DNA of 8,659 nucleotides from positions 1 to 8,659 of the forward strand of contig JBMNSO010000080.1 in NCBI GenBank assembly GCA_050945235.1. Reading direction: 5' to 3'. The notes under the pieces were generated by a model, which worked only from the letters and a program-made list of their open reading frames with translations, was not told the origin of the DNA and searched no databases. Positions 1-5,336 of this stretch are shown here, in pieces; the stretch's first letter is position 1, and every line of letters begins with the position of its first letter. The DNA is from DUOD01 sp050945235 (lineage in GTDB: Bacteria > Bacillota > Clostridia > DUOD01). Both the position numbers and the translations under genes were made by a program.

Positions 1-988
1 TCATCCCCAGGATAAACAAAAACCGTTGAAGGATTTTAAAATAATTGTTGATGCCGGCAATGGAGCGGGAGGTTTTTTCGTAGATAAGGTGTTGGTGCCT
101 TTGGGCGCCGATGTTACCGGTAGTCAGTTTCTGGAACCCGACGGCAGTTTTCCCAACCATATTCCTAACCCGGAAGACAAAAAGGCTATGGATTGTATAA
201 AGGACGCTGTCTTAAAGAACCATGCCGATCTTGGGATTATATTCGATGCAGACGTGGATCGTGCCGGTGCGGTTGATAAAAACGGTAGAGAAATAAACAA
301 GAACCGCCTGATTGCTCTAATGTCGGCCATTGTATTGGAGGAAGCCCCTGGCTCAATAATAGTCACCGACTCCATTACTTCCAGCGGACTGAAATTATTC
401 ATAGAGGACAAACTTGGTGGTTATCACCACCGTTTTAAACGGGGATATAAAAACGTAATCAATGAAGCTATAAAGCTGAATAATCAAGGTAAGGTATGCA
501 ACCTTGCCATAGAAACTTCAGGACACGGCGCCCTCAAGGAAAACTATTTTTTAGATGATGGTGCATATTTGATATCTAAAATCCTAATCAAAATGGCTAA
601 GTTAAAACTACAGGATAACAAGACTATTGACAGTCTCCTGGCTGGTTTGGCAGAACCAACGGAAAGCAAGGAATTCAGGCTTAACATTCTAACCGATGAC
701 TTCAAAGAATACGGGTCTCAGGTAATATCCGACTTAACAGATTATGCCCAGGATAATCCTGATTGGCAGATAGCCCCCAACAACTACGAGGGTATTAGGG
801 TATCCTTCGATAAGAATAACGGAGATGGATGGTTCCTGTTACGTATGTCCCTCCATGACCCGCTTTTACCACTAAATATAGAATCCGATTCCAAAGGCGG
901 TGTACGACTGATAGCGAACAAGCTTATACCGTTTTTATCTAAATATGATAAACTGGATACAACTCCTTTGAAAGAATTTTTAAAATAA
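1..988 (+). CDS. Phosphoglucomutase/phosphomannomutase family protein, 5' end outside window
   Basis: The frame is open to the left edge, so this is the 3' part of a longer gene; a TTG at 26 is only an internal codon. Enzymes of this alpha-D-phosphohexomutase superfamily (COG1109) move a phosphate between C1 and C6 of a hexose phosphate. Counting from the TTG, I see the metal-binding loop DADVDR at residues 74-79, the sugar-binding ETSGH at 163-167, and a C-terminal phosphate-contact loop RMSLHDP at 273-279. The TASHNP-type loop with the phosphorylated serine should lie upstream and is not visible. The SLHDPLLPLNIES stretch, in place of the usual RxSxTEP, recalls the plant/cyanobacterial-type subgroup, whose substrate is less certain. 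About 150-180 residues are probably missing, given a usual length of 450-500. The stop codon lies inside the following terminator. Confidence 0.9.
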   Translation, partial: HPQDKQKPLKDFKIIVDAGNGAGGFFVDKVLVPLGADVTGSQFLEPDGSFPNHIPNPEDKKAMDCIKDAVLKNHADLGIIFDADVDRAGAVDKNGREINKNRLIALMSAIVLEEAPGSIIVTDSITSSGLKLFIEDKLGGYHHRFKRGYKNVINEAIKLNNQGKVCNLAIETSGHGALKENYFLDDGAYLISKILIKMAKLKLQDNKTIDSLLAGLAEPTESKEFRLNILTDDFKEYGSQVISDLTDYAQDNPDWQIAPNNYEGIRVSFDKNNGDGWFLLRMSLHDPLLPLNIESDSKGGVRLIANKLIPFLSKYDKLDTTPLKEFLK

Positions 989-1016
989 GAGAATAATTTT
1001 ATTCTCTTATTTTTTT
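984..1016 (+). terminator. Intrinsic terminator after the phosphomutase gene
   Basis: Arms at 984-996 and 999-1011 are exact reverse complements of 13 bp, AT-rich with a central AGAG/CTCT core. A run of T at 1011-1016 follows. The innermost pairs must open to form a loop. The stop codon TAA (986-988) is part of the 5' arm. Confidence 0.85.
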
Positions 1017-1140
1017 GCATACATATAGGTTTCATCATGTACTAAAAACAGCAACCACTTCATAGTATATAAAGAGTTTATTTCAGACGGCATATATTAA
1101 ATTTCATAGTCAATAACCATTATGAGGAGGATACTCAACC

Positions 1141-1404
1141 ATGGCAAATATGGACTTTCTTGATTCTCTAACCAAGGAAGACATAAACAAACTCTATGAA
1201 ATTGCAAAGTCATTGTCAACAAACAGTGAAGAAGAATTGATTAGCCAACTAAGGGACATCAAAAGGGATACAAGTGGTAAATATAGTTTTTTAGCTCACT
1301 TGTCTCCCGAGCATCAAAATGAAATCATGTCCCAGCTAAAACAGCTCTTTGACGAAGAAAAATTAGCCAAAATAGACCGGATTATGTCAGCACTGAAGGA
1401 TTAA
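1141..1404 (+). CDS. Small acidic helical protein of unknown function (87 aa)
   Basis: I do not recognise this protein. It is a real gene by its signals: a strong ribosome site GAGGAGG at 1124-1130, 10 bases before ATG 1141. A second ATG at codon 4 is possible but less well placed. The product is rich in Glu, Asp, Lys, Ser and Leu, has no cysteine, no signal peptide and no membrane segment, and reads as several amphipathic helices. The pattern LTKEDINKLYEIAKSL near the N-terminus and the C-terminal LKQLFDEEKLAKIDRIMSAL look like helical packing or protein-binding segments. It stands alone between a terminator and the protease gene, whose start is 73 bases downstream, so the two could share a transcript. 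A partner or regulator role for the protease is a guess from position only. Confidence 0.75.
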   Translation: MANMDFLDSLTKEDINKLYEIAKSLSTNSEEELISQLRDIKRDTSGKYSFLAHLSPEHQNEIMSQLKQLFDEEKLAKIDRIMSALKD

Positions 1405-1417
1405 ATTTTTATCATTG

Positions 1418-1485
1418 TTTAACATTATTTCACCCCTATTCATAAGATAAATAAAGAAAATGAATAGGGGTGAAACAATGTTAAA
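1418..1485 (+). repeat. 26-bp inverted repeat enclosing the ribosome site and start codon of the protease
   Basis: Arms 1418-1443 and 1460-1485 are reverse complements at 25 of 26 positions (single A/C mismatch at 1427/1476), separated by 16 A-rich bases (1444-1459). The right arm contains GGGGTGA (1467-1473) and ATG 1478, so in RNA the left arm would cover both. No T-run follows directly, so it is not a normal intrinsic terminator. A role as a translation-blocking hairpin, an RNase processing site or a dyad operator is inference. Confidence 0.85.
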
Positions 1486-2737
1486 TCTAGACGCTTTTTT
1501 GCTTGTGGCATTGGTTTCTTCTTTTATGAACTATGGTAATCAGTGGAAAATCGATGCAGCATTAAAAAATAAGATTTCTACCATGTCCAATGAGAGTGTG
1601 CCAGTTATCATATTATCTAAAAACCTTAATGGAAACAGTATTGAACAGTTTATTAACGAGCATAAGGGTAAGCTAAAATATAGATTACCCATAATAAACG
1701 GTTATGCGGTAGAACTCCGATGCAGTTGTTTGATGCCTATGGCAAATATCAAGGAAGTTAAATATATTTGTGAGGATAGCAAAATATCATCCTTTATGGA
1801 TATAGCCAGAAAAACAGTGGGGGCCCATAGTTTCGGAAATAATAAGTATACCGGTAATAATGTGGTGGTAGCTGTATTGGACACAGGTGTATACCCCCAC
1901 CCTGACCTAACTAAACCTAAAAACAGGATATTATACTTCAAAGATTTTATAAACAACAGGGAGCATCCATACGACGATAATGGTCATGGCACCCATGTAG
2001 CAGGTACAATTGCGGGAAACGGCACTATGTCAAAGGGTAAATATAATGGAATCGCTCCAGAGGCTAAAATAATAGGCATTAAGGTATTAGACAGCAACGG
2101 CAGCGGCAATACCTCCGATATTTTAGCAGGTATGCAATGGGTATTGGATAATAAGGATAAATACAATATACGAATTGTGTCATTATCCCTTGGTTCCAAG
2201 CCAAATAAAACAACAACTCTAGATCCTTTGATAAAAGGGGTAAACGCGCTATGGGACAACAATTTAGTGGTAGTAGCCGCCGCGGGAAACTCCGGTCCCA
2301 AAAAAAGTACAATTGCATCCCCTGGCGTTAGCCCAAAAATAATAACTGTAGGTGCTTCCGATGATATGAGAACCATAGAACCTTCTGATGATGGAATAGC
2401 AGATTTCTCCAGTAGGGGACCAGTGGGCTGCTGCGGAAAAAAACCCGATTTGGTAGCTCCTGGAGTAAACATTATATCTACGGCCACCAATAGGGAATAC
2501 AACGGTGGTAAAAACAGCCCTGACCTGGACAATATATCCAAGCCATACAGAACAATGTCTGGAACATCGGTTTCCACACCGATAGTATCCGGATGCATAG
2601 CCCTGATACTGGAAAAATATCCATCCTTAAGCCCTGATGATGTTAAGAAACTACTCAAGAAATCAACTGTAGATTTAAAAAAGAGCGAATTTCTCCAGGG
2701 TAAGGGTTTGATATCCTTAAATAAGTTTAATAGTTAA
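1478..2737 (+). CDS. AprX-like subtilisin family (S8) serine protease
   Basis: This is a peptidase of the subtilase family. Counting from ATG 1478 (419 aa), the catalytic triad is Asp135 in VLDTGVYPHPDL, His170 in DNGHGTHVAG and Ser364 in MSGTSVSTP, with the oxyanion Asn271 in AAAGNSGP. Residues of about 40-115 form a propeptide-like region ahead of the catalytic domain. The order and wording of motifs (PYDDNGHGTH, IASPGVSPKIITVGA, DFSSRGP, KPDLVAPGVNIIS) closely follow Bacillus AprX, an intracellular-type subtilase. The first 20 residues are hydrophobic but lack positive charges and a clear cleavage site, so export is doubtful. I chose 1478 because GGGGTGA lies 4 bases upstream; an in-frame ATG at 1460 has no ribosome site. 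The start is buried in an inverted repeat. The target protein is unknown. Confidence 0.92.
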   Translation: MLNLDAFLLVALVSSFMNYGNQWKIDAALKNKISTMSNESVPVIILSKNLNGNSIEQFINEHKGKLKYRLPIINGYAVELRCSCLMPMANIKEVKYICEDSKISSFMDIARKTVGAHSFGNNKYTGNNVVVAVLDTGVYPHPDLTKPKNRILYFKDFINNREHPYDDNGHGTHVAGTIAGNGTMSKGKYNGIAPEAKIIGIKVLDSNGSGNTSDILAGMQWVLDNKDKYNIRIVSLSLGSKPNKTTTLDPLIKGVNALWDNNLVVVAAAGNSGPKKSTIASPGVSPKIITVGASDDMRTIEPSDDGIADFSSRGPVGCCGKKPDLVAPGVNIISTATNREYNGGKNSPDLDNISKPYRTMSGTSVSTPIVSGCIALILEKYPSLSPDDVKKLLKKSTVDLKKSEFLQGKGLISLNKFNS

Positions 2738-2775
2738 TAAAAAAGAGGTTTAAACCTCTTTTTTATTAACTATTA
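2728..2775. terminator. Perfect 48-bp palindrome acting as bidirectional terminator
   Basis: Every base pair from 2728/2775 to the centre at 2751/2752 is complementary. The core AAAAAAGAGG-TTTAAA-CCTCTTTTTT gives a hairpin with a T-run on both strands, so it can end transcription from the protease (plus) and from the ECF gene (minus). The palindrome contains both stop codons: TAA 2735-2737 (plus) and TAA at 2752-2750 (minus). Confidence 0.9.
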
Positions 2776-3277
2776 GGAATTTACCCAATATCCGTATAAT
2801 GCCCATCGCTACAACGCCTCCTAGAACAGCGGTGACCAATTGAGGCCAGCTGTACAGGAATGAGGCCGGGAAGGGTACCGGCGCTCCCATAATAAATTGA
2901 AAAGAAGCCTTGATACCAAAGTAAAGAAAGATAAATTTGACTACTGCCCCTGTGATAAATGCCAGGTAACTATTCCTCTTTGTTAACAAACCATATATTA
3001 TTACAAGGATGCAATTCCCCGCAGCAATTATAGGCACCATCCAGACCAAGGCAACATGCCCCTGCAACAATGCGATAACCGGCGTTAACACGCTTACCGC
3101 TACTCCACCCAGTATACCCACCGAAGCCGTTGCAATCAACAATACTGCATTAACCAGGGTGCCTACTATAAATACGTTAACCGTGGGCTCCGGCAGAATA
3201 ACCCTAAATACTGTCTGGAATAATACTGCAAGGGCCAGTAGGAGTGCAGTCCTTGTAATATATCTTGAACTTTTCAT
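2750..3277 (-). CDS. ECF transporter S component (substrate-binding membrane subunit)
   Basis: This 175-residue, very hydrophobic protein has about six membrane segments (roughly residues 8-28, 33-51, 53-72, 77-97, 103-121 and 144-165). The N-terminal TALLLALAVLFQ segment is typical of ECF S components, where small helix-face residues contact the EcfT subunit. S components bind a vitamin or other micronutrient and work with a shared EcfA/EcfA'/EcfT energising module, none of which is in this window. The substrate cannot be read from the sequence; the broad family (Pfam ECF_trnsprt) includes folate- and pantothenate-type carriers. A ribosome site GGAGGGG (plus positions 3283-3289) lies 5 bases before ATG 3277. 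The gene follows the TM1266-like gene by 24 bases, so the two are very likely co-transcribed, and it ends in the shared palindromic terminator. Confidence 0.8.
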   Translation of the reverse strand: MKSSRYITRTALLLALAVLFQTVFRVILPEPTVNVFIVGTLVNAVLLIATASVGILGGVAVSVLTPVIALLQGHVALVWMVPIIAAGNCILVIIYGLLTKRNSYLAFITGAVVKFIFLYFGIKASFQFIMGAPVPFPASFLYSWPQLVTAVLGGVVAMGIIRILGKFLIVNKKEV

Positions 3278-3301
3278 ATAATCCCCTCCATATTTGGATT
3301 T

Positions 3302-3550
3302 TTATTTGGAAGTAAAGGCAGTCCTTACCTTTACTCCTTTCAAATTGCCCAACTTACCCGTTAAGGCACCTATTTCGTCTGTTGTTCCGTCCACTATAAG
3401 GGAAATTACTGAAATATTCCTTTCCTTATAGGGAACACCCATTCTTCCAATAATTATTTCACCAAACTGGCTTAAGTAGAAGTTCAGTTTATCGCCGACC
3501 TTTTCACGGTCCTCAACTACTATGGCAATTACACCGATTCTCTTTTCCAT
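3302..3550 (-). CDS. TM1266-like putative iron-only hydrogenase system regulator
   Basis: This 82-residue protein closely resembles Thermotoga TM1266: it opens with MEKRIGVIAIVVEDREK, has a central pattern like GRMGVPYKERNISVISLIV, and ends with IGALTGKLGNLKGVKVRT. The family has a ferredoxin-like fold related to the NikR C-terminal and ACT-type domains and is annotated as a regulator because it often sits beside [FeFe]-hydrogenase maturation genes (hydE, hydF, hydG). It has no DNA-binding domain of its own, so it may act by binding a ligand or a partner. Here the neighbour is an ECF S component instead, 24 bases downstream. GGAGGT (plus positions 3556-3561) lies 5 bases before ATG 3550. The biochemical role is not established; the family call is firm. 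Confidence 0.88.
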   Translation of the reverse strand: MEKRIGVIAIVVEDREKVGDKLNFYLSQFGEIIIGRMGVPYKERNISVISLIVDGTTDEIGALTGKLGNLKGVKVRTAFTSK

Positions 3551-3732
3551 CCTTTACCTCCAAATTACAACAGTCCAATAAAAGGCTTTCCCCAATACCT
3601 GTAGCGAAATCAAGGAAAGCCTGCATAAGCCATCATATTTTTTACCTTCCTTCTTGTGCAGAACCATCCTTACAATCAGGTTTTTACCCTTCCCTTTGGC
3701 TAAGAATACTCCTTACCATCAGATATATCGTT
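3551..3732 (-). promoter_or_regulatory. Long 5' leader of the TM1266-ECF operon, possible riboswitch or attenuator
   Basis: This noncoding stretch between the nitrilase-family gene and the TM1266-like gene shows no convincing reading frame. Read on the minus strand it is purine-rich, with repeated GATGG/AAGG-type words, a short complementary pair CTGCA/TGCAG (plus 3657-3661 and 3620-3624), and a terminator-like hairpin before the ribosome site. That is the usual layout of a metabolite-sensing leader ahead of a transporter gene. I looked for TPP, FMN, cobalamin, SAM, preQ1, THF, purine, glycine and T-box signature words and saw none. Confidence 0.4.
3577..3622 (-). terminator. Terminator-like hairpin in the TM1266-ECF leader
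   Basis: On the minus strand AGGCTTTCC (plus 3614-3622) pairs exactly with GGAAAGCCT (plus 3583-3591) across a 22-base loop, followed by TTTATT. The T-run is short, so termination could be partial. It may be an attenuator for the downstream pair or simply the end of the nitrilase-family transcript. Confidence 0.5.
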
Positions 3733-3761
3733 ATTATAATATACCATAGATAAAAATTCTA
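3733..3761 (-). promoter_or_regulatory. Candidate sigma-A promoter for the TM1266-ECF operon
   Basis: On the minus strand a perfect TATAAT (plus 3733-3738) lies 17 bases downstream of a weak -35, TAGAAT (plus 3756-3761), which overlaps the nitrilase-family stop codon. An overlapping extended -10, TGGTATATT, is one alternative. The predicted transcript would have a leader of about 175 bases. Confidence 0.4.
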
Positions 3762-4607
3762 CATTTTAGAGGATAAATTTCGTTTTAATAAAATCTCATA
3801 GATATCCCTTCTTCTGTGTTTAAGTTGCGGTAATTGTTTTCTTATCCTCATTACCTTAGAGGGGTCCATATCACAAAACAGCAATTGTTGGCTGTTATCC
3901 GCCTGTTTCTCTATCCTTCCCCAGGGGTCAACAAGTATGGAATGGCCGTAGCAATTATATTTTATATCAGGATTATAAGCCGGGGCCGCGCCTACTATAT
4001 ATACTTGGTTATCCACAGCCCGGGCCCTGAACAGTATTTCCCAATGGGCCGGACCTGTGGTGGTATTAAAGGCAGCAGGAACGACCACCATGGTAGCCCC
4101 CTCCAACACCATGGCCGTGAGAAACTCAGGAAATCGAATATCATAACAAATTAACACGCCCACCTTGCCAAAGGGTGTATCAAACAGGGTTATTTCATCC
4201 CCAGGAGCTATTAAATCTGACTCTTTAAAGCTTAGGCCGGTATCCAAATCTACATCAAACAGATGCACCTTTCTATGTCTTGCTATCATACTGCCATCAG
4301 GATTAAATACAAAGGAAGTATTGTATACCAAACCGGTATTACCGTCCCGTTCGGGTATAGAACCCCCTACAACAAAGACACCATTGCGTGCCGCTGCCTC
4401 TGCCAAGCTTTTAATTGTATGGCCATCCGGATATTCCTCGGCGTATTCGTGGAACAAGGATGGGTCATACGGGCAGTTAAACATTTCAGGTAAGACCACC
4501 ATTTCGCAGCCGGCACCGGCAGCTTCTTCAATCATGGAACATCCATTATCTATATTTGCCTGCTTATCATTAACGACCAACATCTGGGCTATACCAATTT
4601 TTACCAC
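3759..4607 (-). CDS. Carbon-nitrogen hydrolase, omega-amidase (Nit2)-like
   Basis: This is a 282-residue nitrilase-superfamily enzyme with the Glu-Lys-Cys triad: Glu41 in LPEMFNCPY, Lys113 in HRKVHLFD, and the nucleophile Cys154 in ICYDIRFPE. These motifs, plus GGSIPE, NTTTGPAHWE and RARAVDNQVY, match omega-amidases closely. Those hydrolyse 2-oxoglutaramate or 2-oxosuccinamate to the 2-oxo acid and ammonia, clearing side products of glutamine or asparagine transamination. Length and layout are complete for the family, and a cytoplasmic location is expected. The start is GTG 4607, with GGAGGG (plus 4613-4618) 5 bases upstream. It has its own candidate promoter and appears to be transcribed alone. 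The exact amide substrate is inferred from motif similarity; another aliphatic amide or carbamoyl compound is possible. Confidence 0.9.
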   Translation of the reverse strand: MVKIGIAQMLVVNDKQANIDNGCSMIEEAAGAGCEMVVLPEMFNCPYDPSLFHEYAEEYPDGHTIKSLAEAAARNGVFVVGGSIPERDGNTGLVYNTSFVFNPDGSMIARHRKVHLFDVDLDTGLSFKESDLIAPGDEITLFDTPFGKVGVLICYDIRFPEFLTAMVLEGATMVVVPAAFNTTTGPAHWEILFRARAVDNQVYIVGAAPAYNPDIKYNCYGHSILVDPWGRIEKQADNSQQLLFCDMDPSKVMRIRKQLPQLKHRRRDIYEILLKRNLSSKM

Positions 4608-4641
4608 AGTCTCCCTCCATTCCCTTATTGTACTTAAATTA

Positions 4642-4671
4642 ATACTTTGTCCATATACCCAAAGTATAACA
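4642..4671 (-). promoter_or_regulatory. Candidate promoter of the omega-amidase-like gene with overlapping inverted repeat
   Basis: On the minus strand an extended -10, TGTTATACT (plus 4663-4671), lies upstream of the gene; no good -35 is seen, which extended -10 promoters can tolerate. An exact 8-bp inverted repeat, ATACTTTG (4642-4649) and CAAAGTAT (4660-4667) with a 10-base centre, overlaps the -10 and the likely start site, as a repressor operator would. Confidence 0.35.
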
Positions 4672-4710
4672 CAGGTTTAAGATATAAACCCCTACGTCTT
4701 ATCATGATGC

Positions 4711-4744
4711 AAAAAAATAAACCCGGCAATCACCGGACTTATTT
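4711..4744 (-). terminator. Intrinsic terminator of the L,D-transpeptidase gene
   Basis: Arms 4715-4726 and 4733-4744 enclose a 6-base loop. In the minus-strand RNA all 12 pairs form, two of them G-U wobbles, and a run of U (plus 4711-4717) follows. In plus-strand RNA the same two positions are A/C mismatches, so the element is built for minus-strand transcription. It begins right after the stop codon. Confidence 0.85.
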
Positions 4745-5194
4745 TTAAGGCTCCCTTGAATCCAGCAGGGTATCGTTTACCTTTCTCAAATTTTCATAGG
4801 TCGTGGGTCCTACTATTCCATCGGGTGATATGCCGTAATCCTGTTGAAATCTTTGTACTGCATCCCGGGTAAGCTCATCATAGGTTCCGGTAATATCGCC
4901 CTCATAGAATCCCGCCATCCTTAAAATGGCCTGTACTTCCTGTACGTCATCACCGTCCGGCACACCTATATACAACAAGCGCCCGGTAAATACATCACCC
5001 ACTATTTTGACCTTTGTACCCAATGGTACTATATCGTATAATTCAGTTACATCTTCATTAAGCATTCTTATACACCCGTTACTAGCGGCAGTGCCTATGC
5101 TTTCGGGAGCATTGGTACCATGTATACCATATCCACCCCACCCTGTGTTTGATATGGTACAATTATGCTTATTAATAATGAAAAAATATTGCAT
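4745..5194 (-). CDS. L,D-transpeptidase (YkuD) catalytic part plus peptidoglycan-binding domain, short at N-terminus
   Basis: YkuD enzymes make 3-3 cross-links in peptidoglycan using a catalytic cysteine. Residues 22-68 hold the core: His25 in YGIHGTNAPESIG and Cys41 in ASNGCIRM, followed by NEDVTELYDIVPLGTKVKI. The Asn in SNGC replaces the common His, a change also tolerated in other members of the family. Residues 80-137 form a PG_binding_1 repeat (VQEVQAILRMAGFYEGDITG ... FQQDYGISPDGIVG). The protein starts at about the F-x-IINK strand of the YkuD fold, so some 30-40 residues of the usual domain, including the TPTG segment, are missing, and no signal peptide is visible. The frame stays open upstream to a TAA near 5310 but lacks a usual start codon. 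The ribosome site (GGGG, 2 bases before ATG 5194) is weak. It may be a decayed gene or a gene with an unusual start. Confidence 0.75.
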   Translation of the reverse strand: MQYFFIINKHNCTISNTGWGGYGIHGTNAPESIGTAASNGCIRMLNEDVTELYDIVPLGTKVKIVGDVFTGRLLYIGVPDGDDVQEVQAILRMAGFYEGDITGTYDELTRDAVQRFQQDYGISPDGIVGPTTYENLRKVNDTLLDSREP

Positions 5195-5220
5195 TACCCC
5201 ACTCTTTATAATATACTTAT

Positions 5221-5249
5221 TAGTAATGATTAGTAGCAGGTAATATAAT
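5221..5249 (+). promoter_or_regulatory. Candidate sigma-A promoter of the acyl-CoA dehydrogenase-etf operon
   Basis: A perfect TATAAT at 5244-5249 follows a weak -35 (TAGTAA, 5221-5226) by 17 bases. Transcription would start near 5256, about 80 bases before the first gene. Two copies of ATTAGTA at 5219-5225 and 5229-5235, exactly 10 bases apart, cover the -35 and could be a binding site for an activator or repressor; that is inference. Confidence 0.45.
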
Positions 5250-5336
5250 CTTGTGTTAAATGTTGCCTTTTTAGTAAGCTGGGATGGATGTTTTTCCCTA
5301 TATTAAATAAAATCTTTAAATAGGAGATGAAACCAT

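Noticed and set aside
1439..1475. Mirror ribosome site and ATG on the minus strand (ATG near 1427) that would start a 12-codon peptide.
   Set aside because: It follows automatically from the inverted repeat; the reading frame stops after 12 codons.
1460..1480. Earlier in-frame ATG at 1460 as start of the protease.
   Set aside because: No ribosome site precedes it, while GGGGTGA is well placed for ATG 1478.
1418..1485. Inverted repeat as intrinsic terminator or as ends of an insertion sequence.
   Set aside because: No T-run follows either arm, and only 16 bases lie between the arms, so there is no transposase gene or element.
1984..2658. Long open frame of 224 codons on the minus strand opposite the protease gene.
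   Set aside because: It is the antisense of conserved subtilase motifs, has no ribosome site or family features, and its composition follows from the codon use of the real gene.
3551..3732. TPP riboswitch suggested by a word like AACCTGATTG on the minus strand.
   Set aside because: The CTGAGA element and the closing GCGTAGGGA-type element are missing.
4165..4680. Plus-strand frame of 171 codons opposite the omega-amidase-like gene.
   Set aside because: It overlaps the conserved catalytic gene on the other strand and has no family features of its own.
5066..5083. Loss of the His in the SHGC motif of the L,D-transpeptidase as proof of an inactive enzyme.
   Set aside because: Other YkuD proteins vary at this position; His25 and Cys41 are present.
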